Assembly (NCBI GenBank): GCA_009781815.1
Contig: WQVB01000045.1
Location: 1-8,382, forward strand
DNA from: Defluviitaleaceae bacterium
GTDB taxonomy: Bacteria; Bacillota; Clostridia; Lachnospirales; WRAX01
DNA: 8,382 nt
Reading direction: 5' to 3'
The notes under the pieces were generated by a model. The model saw nothing but the letters and a program-made list of their open reading frames with translations. It did no database searches and was not told where the DNA came from. Below, piece after piece: positions 1-6,640 of this stretch (its first letter is position 1; the number at the start of each line of letters is the position of its first letter). The position numbers and the translations under genes are program-made.

Positions 1-525
1 AGACACTAAAGACATTATACTGGGGATGTAGAAGCTGCCTAGAGACTGTACCAAACCCGTCAAGGCAAAGGCGGTGGAGGTAAAAAATATGGTAAATGTC
101 ATAATACGAAAAAGCCCCGCACCTATATTGATGACTTGCAGGGAGAAGTCTGCATCAAAAAACATAGGTGCGATTATCTCCGCCCCCACAAAACCCAGCA
201 AAGACACGCCTAGAGACACTAAAGCAACAAGTGTTATAAAATTTCTCGCCAGCCCAAAAGCTTCTTCTTTTGACTTTTTTTCAAGATAATAATTAAAAAC
301 AGGAATAAACCCAGCAGAAATAGCAGCCGCAAAGGCCACATCTAAAAACTGCCGAGGCACCAAAGAGGCAAAGGCAAAGGCCTGAGCCTCATAGCCATCC
401 ACCCCTAAAAGGCTTGCCACCACAATATCTCGATAAAATCCGCTAAGTTTTGCAAACAGCACCAAAACCATCATAACAATGATGGTTTTGGTCTCTCTAT
501 TTGGTTTAATTTCTTTTGATTCCAT
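1..525 (-). CDS. murJ: MurJ/MviN-family lipid II flippase, N-terminal part (runs off the left edge)
   Basis: The protein is predicted to flip lipid II across the cytoplasmic membrane for peptidoglycan synthesis. Only the first 175 residues are present; the family is usually about 500 residues, and the frame is still open at base 1. Residues 14-32 form a first hydrophobic segment ending in LSGFYRD, which matches the (L/V)xGFxRD signature at the start of MurJ proteins. It is followed by a region rich in A, F and P (about 40-75) and further hydrophobic segments at about 85-110 and 120-160. The ATG at 525-523 lies 2 bp after the ppdK stop codon, and its ribosome binding site (AAAGGG) is inside the last ppdK codons, so translation is probably coupled to ppdK. 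The membrane-flippase family is clear. A Wzx-like or other MATE/MOP flippase is possible but less likely given the N-terminal signature. Confidence 0.88.
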   Translation of the reverse strand, partial: MESKEIKPNRETKTIIVMMVLVLFAKLSGFYRDIVVASLLGVDGYEAQAFAFASLVPRQFLDVAFAAAISAGFIPVFNYYLEKKSKEEAFGLARNFITLVALVSLGVSLLGFVGAEIIAPMFFDADFSLQVINIGAGLFRIMTFTIFFTSTAFALTGLVQSLGSFYIPSIMSLVS

Positions 526-527
526 AT

Positions 528-3173
528 CTACCCTTTATTTTCAACGCCTAGACCTTTAGCATGCATTATAGCAGCCTGAGCCGCCGCAAGCCTGGCAATC
601 GGCACTCTATAAGGTGAGCAAGACACATAATCAAGGCCTATTTTGTGGCAAAACTCGATTGAAGATGGGTCGCCCCCGTGCTCACCACAAATGCCAAGCT
701 TAATGCCTGGGCGTGCTTTGCGGCCCCGCTCTACGGCTATCTTCATAAGCTCGCCAACGCCTTTTTGGTCAAGCCTTGAGAAAGGGTCAACCTCAAAAAT
801 ATTATTGTCGATATAATCGCTTAAAATACGACCTGCATCATCCCTCGACATGCCATAAGCCATCTGGGTAAGGTCGTTTGTGCCAAAGGAGAAAAACGCA
901 GCCTCTTTGGCAATCTCATCAGCCATCAAGCAAGCCCTAGGGATTTCGATCATAGTGCCTATAGTATACCCTACATCCACCCCAGCTTCAGCTATAACCT
1001 CTTTAGCCGTGGTTTCGATAATGTCTTTTACAAATTTAAACTCTTTTTCATCAACCGACAGGGGTATCATAATCTCTGGGTTGGCGTTTATGCCTGCTTT
1101 GCCAGCTTCGATAGCTGCTGTTATAATGGCTCTAGCCTGCATCTCGGCAATCTCTGGGTAAGATACCACAAGGCGAAGGCCTCTATGACCCATCATAGGG
1201 TTTACCTCCGCAAGGTTGGCAGATTGACGCTTTAGGTAGTCCATAGCCTTGCCCGTTTCTTTGGCAAGGGTCTCAAACTCCATTTCAGACTTTGGCAAAA
1301 ACTCATGAAGAGGTGGGTCAAGAAGGCGAATGGTTACAGGCAAGCCCTTCATCACCTCAAAAATAGCTAAATAATCCGCCTTTTGGAATGAAAGCAGCTC
1401 CTCACAAGCGGCACGCCTTTCCTTCTCGCTTTCAGACAAAATCATCTTTTGCATTTTAGGTATACGCTCCGCATCAAAAAACATATGCTCAGAGCGGATA
1501 AGGCCAATACCCTCCGCCCCAAACTCCACAGCCCTTGCGGCAGAGTCTGGCGTGTCGGTATTTGTGCGTACAGCTAGGGTTTTATGTTTATCAGCCCAGT
1601 CTAAAAACGTGGCAAAATCCCCCGTCATGGCAGGCTCAACTGTGGCTATAGCCTCGCCATATATCAGCCCCGTTGTGCCGTCAAGGGAGATTATATCCCC
1701 CTCGTTATATGTTTTGCCACCAAGGTCAAAGCTTTTGGTGTTGTAGTCTATATGCAGTTCAGAGCAACCACAAATACAAGGCGTGCCCATGTCTCTCGCC
1801 ACAATAGCCGCATGGCAGGTTGCCCCTCCTGTAGATGTTAAAATACCTTGCGCAACCTGCATGCCGCCTATATCTTCAGGGGACGTCTCGTTACGGACTA
1901 GGATAACCTTTTCGCCACGCTCAGCCGCCGCCATAGCGTCTGATGATGTAAAATATACACGACCGCAAGCAGCACCAGGTGAGGCCGCAAGCCCACTGCC
2001 GATAGTGTTGGTAGATTTTAGAGCCTTTTCATCAAAAACAGGGTGGAGAAGCTGGTCCAAAAGCTTAGCATCCACTTGTAAAAGTGCCTCTTCTTGGGTC
2101 AGCAAGCCTTCCTTAGCCATATCAATAGCAATGCGAAGAGCAGCCGCCCCCGTCCTCTTGCCAGCACGGGTTTGCAAAAAGTAAAGCTTGCCTTTTTCTA
2201 TGGTAAACTCCATGTCTTGCATGTCTTTATAGTGGTTTTCAAGCTTTTTAGCCAAAGCTTCAAACTCGGTGTAAATAGCTGGGTTATCCACCTTCATTTG
2301 GTCGATAGAAAGGGGCGTGCGTATACCTGCAACAACATCCTCCCCTTGTGCGTTCATCAAAAACTCACCATATACGCCATCTACGCCGCTTGAAGGGTCT
2401 CTTGAAAAGGCAACGCCTGTTCCGCTATCGTCCCCCATGTTGCCAAACACCATAGACTGCACGTTTACAGCCGTGCCCCAGCTATAGGGTATATCGTGGC
2501 GGCGGCGGTATATAAAGGCCCTCTCATTATCCCAAGAGCGAAAAACTGCACAAACAGCCTCATAAAGCTGTTTTTTAGGGTCTTGAGGGAAGTCGCCTTT
2601 AAGTTGCTCTTTGTAGATTTCCTTGAAAATGTTGGCTATCTCTTGCATTTGCTCGCCAGTTAAATCCACATCTTCTTTAGCACCAACTTTGGCTTTAAAC
2701 TTGCCTAAAGCCGCCTCAAACTCATGCTTGTTGCCGTCCATCACCACATCAGCAAACATCATGATAAAGCGGCGGTAGCTGTCATAAGCAAAGCGTCTGT
2801 CGATGTTTTTTGCCATAGCCTCAACGGAAATGTCGTTTAAGCCAAGGTTTAACACCGTGTCCATCATGCCAGGCATCGAAGCCCTTGAGCCAGAGCGAAC
2901 CGAAACAAGCAGCGGGTTTTCAGTGTCGCCAAATCGCTTGCCAGTAAGCTTTTCAAGGTTTGCCATAGATTCATCAATTTGTTTCACAACATCGTCAGAC
3001 ATTACCCTGCCTGATGTGTTATAGAGGGTGCAGGCCTCTGTGGTTACAATAAAGCCTTGGGGTACAGGCAGCCCTAAAAGGGTCATTTCTGCCAAATTTG
3101 CCCCCTTGCCCCCTAAAAGTTCACGCATTTTTCCATTGCCTTCGCTAAACATGTAAACATACTTGTTAGACAT
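528..3173 (-). CDS. ppdK: Pyruvate, phosphate dikinase
   Basis: Interconverts pyruvate + ATP + Pi and PEP + AMP + PPi in the cytoplasm; in anaerobes it often works in glycolysis or PEP recycling. The 881 residues match the usual bacterial length (about 870-900). Domain order is complete: an ATP-grasp nucleotide-binding domain (about 1-340, with GGKGANLAEMT at 21-31 and SVRSGSRASMPGMMDT at 91-106), a swivelling phosphohistidine domain (about 390-510) and a C-terminal PEP/pyruvate TIM barrel (about 520-875). By motif, the phosphorylated histidine is H454. Barrel residues expected for catalysis are visible: R560 (IRSEHMF), R616 (TIRLLDPPLHEF), E743 (MIEIPRA), N766-D767 (FGTNDLTQ) and C829 (GICGEHGG). 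The phospho-loop reads TCH rather than the more usual TSH (see findings). The start has a GGGAGG ribosome binding site at 3184-3189, 10 nt upstream. murJ follows at 2 bp. No convincing own promoter was seen, and the upstream gap holds a repeat element. Confidence 0.97.
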   Translation of the reverse strand: MSNKYVYMFSEGNGKMRELLGGKGANLAEMTLLGLPVPQGFIVTTEACTLYNTSGRVMSDDVVKQIDESMANLEKLTGKRFGDTENPLLVSVRSGSRASMPGMMDTVLNLGLNDISVEAMAKNIDRRFAYDSYRRFIMMFADVVMDGNKHEFEAALGKFKAKVGAKEDVDLTGEQMQEIANIFKEIYKEQLKGDFPQDPKKQLYEAVCAVFRSWDNERAFIYRRRHDIPYSWGTAVNVQSMVFGNMGDDSGTGVAFSRDPSSGVDGVYGEFLMNAQGEDVVAGIRTPLSIDQMKVDNPAIYTEFEALAKKLENHYKDMQDMEFTIEKGKLYFLQTRAGKRTGAAALRIAIDMAKEGLLTQEEALLQVDAKLLDQLLHPVFDEKALKSTNTIGSGLAASPGAACGRVYFTSSDAMAAAERGEKVILVRNETSPEDIGGMQVAQGILTSTGGATCHAAIVARDMGTPCICGCSELHIDYNTKSFDLGGKTYNEGDIISLDGTTGLIYGEAIATVEPAMTGDFATFLDWADKHKTLAVRTNTDTPDSAARAVEFGAEGIGLIRSEHMFFDAERIPKMQKMILSESEKERRAACEELLSFQKADYLAIFEVMKGLPVTIRLLDPPLHEFLPKSEMEFETLAKETGKAMDYLKRQSANLAEVNPMMGHRGLRLVVSYPEIAEMQARAIITAAIEAGKAGINANPEIMIPLSVDEKEFKFVKDIIETTAKEVIAEAGVDVGYTIGTMIEIPRACLMADEIAKEAAFFSFGTNDLTQMAYGMSRDDAGRILSDYIDNNIFEVDPFSRLDQKGVGELMKIAVERGRKARPGIKLGICGEHGGDPSSIEFCHKIGLDYVSCSPYRVPIARLAAAQAAIMHAKGLGVENKG

Positions 3174-3219
3174 GAAATAATATCCTCCCGATATTTGTTA
3201 TTACGAGCCTTCCCCGTTG

Positions 3220-3360
3220 GTCATTAAGCTTGTAGCGAAACAACATCCCCTACCGTCATCCTTAGCTTGACTCAGGATCCCTTTCCTTCCCAAATTATTC
3301 AGACTAGGAAGGGGATTGCGGATCAAGTCCGCAATGACGAGGAGGCGGGTTCGTAATGAC
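3220..3360. repeat. Palindromic repeat element E1 between glyQS and ppdK
   Basis: The 189-bp gap between glyQS and ppdK is mostly repeat DNA. The core (3255-3338) has a hairpin at each end. The left one (3258-3278) has arms ATCCTTAG and CTCAGGAT around loop CTTGA, with one mismatch. The right one (3315-3335) is in reverse orientation with arms ATTGCGGA and TCCGCAAT around TCAAG. GTCAT at 3255 and ATGAC at 3334 form the ends of the core. The inside also pairs (CCTTCC with GGAAGG). A further inverted pair, GTCATTA at 3220-3226 and TAATGAC at 3354-3360, brackets the whole unit and suggests an element of about 141 bp ending 2 bp from the glyQS stop codon. It would be transcribed between glyQS and ppdK if they share a message. 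There is no T-run, so a terminator role is doubtful. Confidence 0.8.
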
Positions 3361-3362
3361 AT

Positions 3363-4742
3363 CTATATTAGTTTATTGTTCAAAAAATCCTTCAAATCCT
3401 CAATTTTAACCCGTTCTTGCTCCATGCTGTCTCTAAAGCGGACTGTAACCGCTTGATCCTCCAGCGACTCAAAATCAAAGGTGATGCAAAACGGCGTGCC
3501 GATTTCATCAAAACGGCGGTAACGCTTACCTATAGAGCCAGAGTCATCATATTCGCAGTTAAAGCTCTTAGACAGCGTAGCATAAAGCTCCCCCGCCCCT
3601 TCTGCCAGCTTTTTAGACAAAGGCAGCACAGCAACTGTTATAGGTGCAAGGGCTGGGTGCAAGCGAAGCACGGTACGCACATCTCCCTCGCCTACTTCTT
3701 CTTCATCATAAGCATCGCACAAAACCGCCAAAAGCAAGCGGCCAACCCCTAAAGAAGGCTCAATAACAAAGGGTAGGTACTTCTCGTTTGCCTCTTGGTC
3801 AAAATATGTCATATCTTGCCCGCTGGCTTCTTGATGAACCCGCAGGTCATAATCTGTGCGGTTTGCAATGCCCCAAAGCTCACCCCATCCAAAGGGGAAG
3901 GCATATTCTATATCTGTTGTAGCTTTGGAGTAATGGCTAAGCTCTTTTTCTGTTTGCTCATACATTTTTAGGTTTTCGGCTTTTAGGCCGATTTCGTAAA
4001 GCCAATTGATACAAGCCTCACGCCAATGGGCAAACCACTCTTCATCCGTACCCTCTTTGCAAAAAAACTCCAGCTCCATTTGCTCAAACTCACGAGTTCT
4101 AAAGATTAGGTTGCCTGGGGTTATCTCATTTCTAAAAGATTTGCCTATTTGAGCAATACCAAAAGGAATCTTTTTGCGGCTTGTTCTCGCCACATTCTTA
4201 AAATTAACAAAAATGCCTTGAGCCGTCTCTGGTCTCAAATATATCACGTTTTGGCTCTCTTCAACAACACCTGCATGGGTTTTAAACATCAAGTTAAACT
4301 CACGTATATCGGTAAAGTTATGCTCGCCGCAAGACGGGCAAACAAGCTTATGCTCGTCCACAAAAGCTTTAAGCTCTTCTTTAGACAGCCCGTCAGCCTT
4401 GCCCTCCATCCCTTGGGCTTCCATATGGTCTTCCACAATCTTATCAGCCCTAAAACGCTCTTTACAAGCCTTGCAGTCCATCAAAGGGTCAGAAAAGCCG
4501 CCCACATGGCCAGATGCCATCCACACTTGGCTATTCATCAAAATAGATGCATCCACCCCTACGTTATAGGGGCTCTCTTGTACAAACTTCTTCCACCAGG
4601 CGGCTTTAAGCTTGTTTTTAAGCTCTACCCCCAGCGGTCCATAATCCCAAGTAGATTGCAAGCCGCCATATATCTCGCTGCCTGCATACAAAAAGCCTCT
4701 ACCCTTTAGCAGGGCCGTTATTTTATCTATAGATTTATCCAC
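3363..4742 (-). CDS. glyQS: Glycine--tRNA ligase, single-chain (eukaryote/archaeal-like alpha2 type)
   Basis: A class II aminoacyl-tRNA synthetase that charges tRNA-Gly with glycine in the cytoplasm. The 459 residues fit the bacterial single-chain form, not the split GlyQ/GlyS type. Visible parts are the N-terminal YGGLQSTWDYGPLGVELK block (25-42), a zinc-type Cys set (C90, C93, C135, C138), the glycine/ATP site segment LRPETAQGIFVNFKN (169-183), class II motif 2 (SFRNEITP, 202-209, then RTREFEQMELEFF), motif 3 (EPSLGVGRLLLAVL, 328-341) and an anticodon-binding domain from about 360. The start is GTG at 4742-4740, preceded by TAAGGAGA (4756-4749). The next Met is residue 70, inside conserved sequence, so a later start is ruled out. 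An out-of-frame ATG overlaps the GTG by one base. The gene follows the ECF gene by 11 bp and very likely shares its promoter. Confidence 0.97.
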   Translation of the reverse strand: MDKSIDKITALLKGRGFLYAGSEIYGGLQSTWDYGPLGVELKNKLKAAWWKKFVQESPYNVGVDASILMNSQVWMASGHVGGFSDPLMDCKACKERFRADKIVEDHMEAQGMEGKADGLSKEELKAFVDEHKLVCPSCGEHNFTDIREFNLMFKTHAGVVEESQNVIYLRPETAQGIFVNFKNVARTSRKKIPFGIAQIGKSFRNEITPGNLIFRTREFEQMELEFFCKEGTDEEWFAHWREACINWLYEIGLKAENLKMYEQTEKELSHYSKATTDIEYAFPFGWGELWGIANRTDYDLRVHQEASGQDMTYFDQEANEKYLPFVIEPSLGVGRLLLAVLCDAYDEEEVGEGDVRTVLRLHPALAPITVAVLPLSKKLAEGAGELYATLSKSFNCEYDDSGSIGKRYRRFDEIGTPFCITFDFESLEDQAVTVRFRDSMEQERVKIEDLKDFLNNKLI

Positions 4743-4756
4743 ATCAAATCTCCTTA
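4740..4756 (-). promoter_or_regulatory. glyQS ribosome binding site and GTG start overlapping the ECF gene stop
   Basis: On the minus strand the ECF gene stop codon TAA runs straight into GGAGA, so the stop codon is part of the Shine-Dalgarno TAAGGAGA. GGAG is followed by 7 nt and then GTG (4742-4740). The trinucleotide ATG at 4744-4742 shares a base with GTG but opens a frame of only five codons (MWINL, then TAG), so GTG is the real start. The arrangement suggests reinitiation by ribosomes that finish the ECF gene. Confidence 0.85.
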
Positions 4757-5356
4757 AATTTTCACAACTTTCGCCTTATATAATGTCATTATAATAGCCG
4801 TAGCAATAATTGTGTTGCCCACAAGCTCAAGGGAGGCATTTGCCGTGATAATACTCACATACATAGCCCACACCCCTGTGTAGCCCCTTTCTATAGCCGC
4901 ATTGTTTATGCCAGCACCATATAAAACCCATATGCTGCCAAGCACCCCTACGGTGTTTGTGATGCTGCCCGCCGCAGCCGCAATAGCCACATTTACAATT
5001 TTAGGCAGCTTCGTTTGGGATAGAGCTTTAAAAACCAAGAAAACCACAACAGCTATCATCACCCGTGGCAAAACCGACGTTAAAGGGTTTTGCAAAAAAG
5101 GCGACAGCCAAGTTATAACAAAATAAGAGCGTATAAAGCTAAATATCCCCGCTGAAAGAGCCACAAACACCCCTTGCCAAAAGCCCACAGCAACCGCCGT
5201 GATAATAGCTGGCAAAAACGCCCACGTTATGCTTATAACGGGCAAAGGCACCGTGCCAAGTGGCGTAAAAGACATTATAGCGGTGATGGACACCATTATA
5301 GCGGTGATGGTTAAAGATTGTATATTTGCTCTTGATAACACTTTTGCATTTGGCAT
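4754..5356 (-). CDS. ECF-type transporter S component (substrate-binding membrane subunit)
   Basis: A 200-residue, almost entirely hydrophobic protein with about six membrane segments (roughly 12-32, 38-58, 62-82, 96-112, 121-147, 162-192). Length, topology and the block SFTPLGTVPLPVISITWAFLPAII (split at 29-40 and 41-52) fit the S components of energy-coupling factor transporters, which bind a vitamin or metal and dock on the shared EcfA/A'/T module in the cytoplasmic membrane. No EcfA or EcfT gene is in the window, as expected for group II systems. The substrate cannot be read from the sequence. ATG 5356-5354 has GGAGG at 5366-5370, 9 nt upstream. The protein carries a short internal repeat, ITAIMVS/ITAIMSF (17-30), from a 21-bp duplication in the DNA. 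It is the first gene of an apparent operon with glyQS. Confidence 0.82.
   Translation of the reverse strand: MPNAKVLSRANIQSLTITAIMVSITAIMSFTPLGTVPLPVISITWAFLPAIITAVAVGFWQGVFVALSAGIFSFIRSYFVITWLSPFLQNPLTSVLPRVMIAVVVFLVFKALSQTKLPKIVNVAIAAAAGSITNTVGVLGSIWVLYGAGINNAAIERGYTGVWAMYVSIITANASLELVGNTIIATAIIMTLYKAKVVKI
5273..5310. repeat. 21-bp-period tandem repeat inside the ECF S-component gene
   Basis: The 17-bp word CATTATAGCGGTGATGG occurs perfectly at 5273-5289 and again at 5294-5310, giving a 21-bp period. On the coding (minus) strand this encodes consecutive heptads ITAIMVS and ITAIMSF in the first membrane helix. The period is a multiple of three, so gain or loss of a unit would keep the frame while lengthening or shortening helix 1. 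Confidence 0.8.
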
Positions 5357-5399
5357 ATTTTATATCCTCCATAAAAATAAGAGCTAAAATTCATTTCTT

Positions 5400-5428
5400 A
5401 TTATAATATGCCGCCTCATCAAAGTCAA
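5400..5428 (-). promoter_or_regulatory. Sigma-A-type promoter of the ECF gene-glyQS operon
   Basis: On the minus strand TTGACT (5428-5423) and TATAAT (5405-5400) are separated by exactly 17 nt, one base off the full consensus. The -35 box begins 2 bp after the ltaE stop codon. The predicted transcription start is near 5393, leaving a leader of only about 37 nt before the ECF ATG. That is too short for a T-box or other riboswitch. Confidence 0.8.
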
Positions 5429-5430
5429 CA

Positions 5431-6459
5431 TTATTGTAATAAATTCTTAATGGCCTCCACCACAAAGGTGATATCTTGGGCGTTTACATCATTATGAGTT
5501 GCAAAGCGATATGCACCCTTGTTGCCCTTATTTATTTTTATGCCCTCAGCCAGCATTTTGCTAGCGAATGAGCCATGGTCAAAGCCGCTTTTATGTATAT
5601 TAAAGAAAATCAAGTTAATGTCAAGCTTTGTTTTATCAACAGTTATGCCGTCTATAGCGTCCAGCAACCCAGCCAGCGTTTTGGTGTTCTCGTGGTCTAT
5701 ATGCAACCTCTTTGTCATCTCTTTAAGAGCCACAATGCCAGCCGCCGCAAGTATGCCCACTTGACGCATGCCTCCGCCTAACATCTTGCGATAACGCCTA
5801 GCCTGGTGGATAAAAACCGCATCACCACACAAAAGCGACCCAACAGGTGCTGCCAGCCCTTTAGACACACAAAACATCAAAGCATCGGCATATTGAGCAA
5901 TATCTCTAGCTTCACAACCTAGTGCCGTGGCAGCGTTAAACAACCTTGCCCCGTCAAGATACACAGGCAAGCCTTGCCTCTTGGCCTCATCATAAGCCGC
6001 CTTCATAGCCTCAAGAGGCACCACCCGCCCGCTGCCAAGGGCATTTTCAAGGCACACAAGCCCCGTGTCAGGCTGGTGCACCTCCTTTGGGCGTATGTTG
6101 TCGACTATATCTTGCGGGGTGATTATCTCGTCAGCATTATCCACAAGGGCATAGCTCGCCCCAGCCAACACCGCCGCACCCCCCACCTCATAAGCCACAA
6201 TGTGAGACTTTTTGCCTAAAATTACCTCATCCCCCCGTTTGCAAAAAGCCATAAGGGCAATCTGGTTTGCCATAGTGCCTGATGGCACAAATAACGCCGC
6301 CTCTTTACCCACCATCTCTGCCGCCAGCTTTTCAAGCTCGATTACGGTTGGGTCGTCTTCATACACATCATCCCCAACCGCAGCCTCCAGCATAGCACTT
6401 TTCATGGCTTCTGTGGGCATGGTTACCGTGTCTGACCGCAAGTCAATATATCTTTTCAT
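5431..6459 (-). CDS. ltaE: Low-specificity L-threonine aldolase
   Basis: A PLP-dependent fold-type I enzyme that splits L-threonine or allo-threonine to glycine and acetaldehyde in the cytoplasm. From ATG 6459 it has 342 residues, a normal family length. Visible landmarks are RSDTVTMPTEAM (8-19), VGDDVYEDDPTV (28-39), PSGTMANQIAL (59-69; PLP phosphate region), H86 (SHIVAYE, expected to stack on PLP), YLDGARLFNAA (167-177, with D169 and R172), the Schiff-base lysine K200 (FCVSKGLAAPVGSLLCG) and RKMLGGGMRQ (224-233). The segment usually ENTH or ENAH is ENAL here (138-141), so a conserved active-site His appears replaced by Leu. The frame is open upstream to 6510, but AGGAGG at 6467-6472, 7 nt before ATG 6459, and a promoter and terminator upstream show the shorter start is right. 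The gene lies upstream of the ECF gene-glyQS operon, which has its own promoter. Confidence 0.95.
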   Translation of the reverse strand: MKRYIDLRSDTVTMPTEAMKSAMLEAAVGDDVYEDDPTVIELEKLAAEMVGKEAALFVPSGTMANQIALMAFCKRGDEVILGKKSHIVAYEVGGAAVLAGASYALVDNADEIITPQDIVDNIRPKEVHQPDTGLVCLENALGSGRVVPLEAMKAAYDEAKRQGLPVYLDGARLFNAATALGCEARDIAQYADALMFCVSKGLAAPVGSLLCGDAVFIHQARRYRKMLGGGMRQVGILAAAGIVALKEMTKRLHIDHENTKTLAGLLDAIDGITVDKTKLDINLIFFNIHKSGFDHGSFASKMLAEGIKINKGNKGAYRFATHNDVNAQDITFVVEAIKNLLQ

Positions 6460-6466
6460 CTCACTT

Positions 6467-6472
6467 CCTCCT
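6467..6472 (-). promoter_or_regulatory. Ribosome binding site that fixes the ltaE start
   Basis: A perfect AGGAGG on the minus strand lies 7 nt upstream of ATG 6459. An upstream in-frame ATG at 6510 would add 17 non-conserved residues, has no ribosome binding site, and lies upstream of the predicted transcription start, inside the terminator arm. It is therefore not used. Confidence 0.9.
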
Positions 6473-6498
6473 ATCAAGCCCTTAAGTATTCTATCTTC

Positions 6499-6527
6499 AT
6501 TATATGTCAAAAACCCTCAAACTTCAA
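6499..6527 (-). promoter_or_regulatory. ltaE promoter, overlapping the upstream terminator hairpin
   Basis: On the minus strand TTGAAG (6527-6522) and TATAAT (6504-6499) are exactly 17 nt apart. Transcription would start near 6492, giving a leader of about 33 nt with the AGGAGG in it. The -35 box is in the apical part of the terminator hairpin at 6507-6549 and the spacer covers one whole stem arm. A separate TTGACA at 6510-6505 has no good -10 at the right distance. Confidence 0.75.
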
Positions 6528-6549
6528 GCTGAAATTTGAGGGTTTTTGA
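6507..6549. terminator. Intrinsic terminator between the toxin gene and ltaE, symmetric on both strands
   Basis: Perfect 15-bp arms TCAAAAACCCTCAAA (6507-6521) and TTTGAGGGTTTTTGA (6535-6549) enclose 13 nt that can pair further (TTC with GAA). Each strand reads GGG followed by TTTTT at its 3' arm, so it could stop transcription from either side. Its natural job is to end the yefM-yoeB transcript arriving on the minus strand. Confidence 0.85.
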
Positions 6550-6552
6550 TTC

Positions 6553-6608
6553 GTCATTGTGGACTTGATCCGCAATCTCCTTATGCTGATTGTATTAAGG
6601 GGAGATTG
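6553..6608. repeat. Palindromic repeat element E2 (single hairpin copy) after the toxin gene
   Basis: GTC at 6553 leads into a hairpin (6556-6576) with arms ATTGTGGA and TCCGCAAT around loop CTTGA. This is the same type as in E1 and E4 with one C-to-T change that keeps a G-U pair. The adjoining bases form a second hairpin, AATCTCC (6573-6579) with GGAGATT (6602-6608). Unlike E1, E3 and E4, no inverted partner copy is seen on the right, so this looks like a half element or a decayed one, lying between the yoeB stop and the terminator. Confidence 0.7.
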
Positions 6609-6640
6609 GGAAGTAAGGCTAATTGCCATATGAACAGCGA

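Noticed and set aside
74..289. 71-codon plus-strand frame at the left edge
   Set aside because: It is antisense to the murJ fragment, which has the family signature and a linked start.
3255..3338. E1 as an intrinsic terminator after glyQS
   Set aside because: The hairpins are strong but lack a T-run. The same units occur elsewhere away from gene ends, so they are better called repeats.
4149..4709. 186-codon open frame antisense to glyQS
   Set aside because: It lies wholly within a clearly real glyQS on the other strand, has no family resemblance, and arises from glyQS codon bias.
5139..5372. 77-codon frame overlapping the ECF gene, starting at an ATG at 5372
   Set aside because: The ATG overlaps the ECF ribosome binding site. 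The peptide is a frame-shifted reading of the ECF gene, including its 21-bp repeat.
6460..6510. Longer N-terminus for threonine aldolase (17 more residues)
   Set aside because: The extra codons are not conserved, have no ribosome binding site, and lie over the terminator arm and promoter. AGGAGG sits in front of the shorter start.
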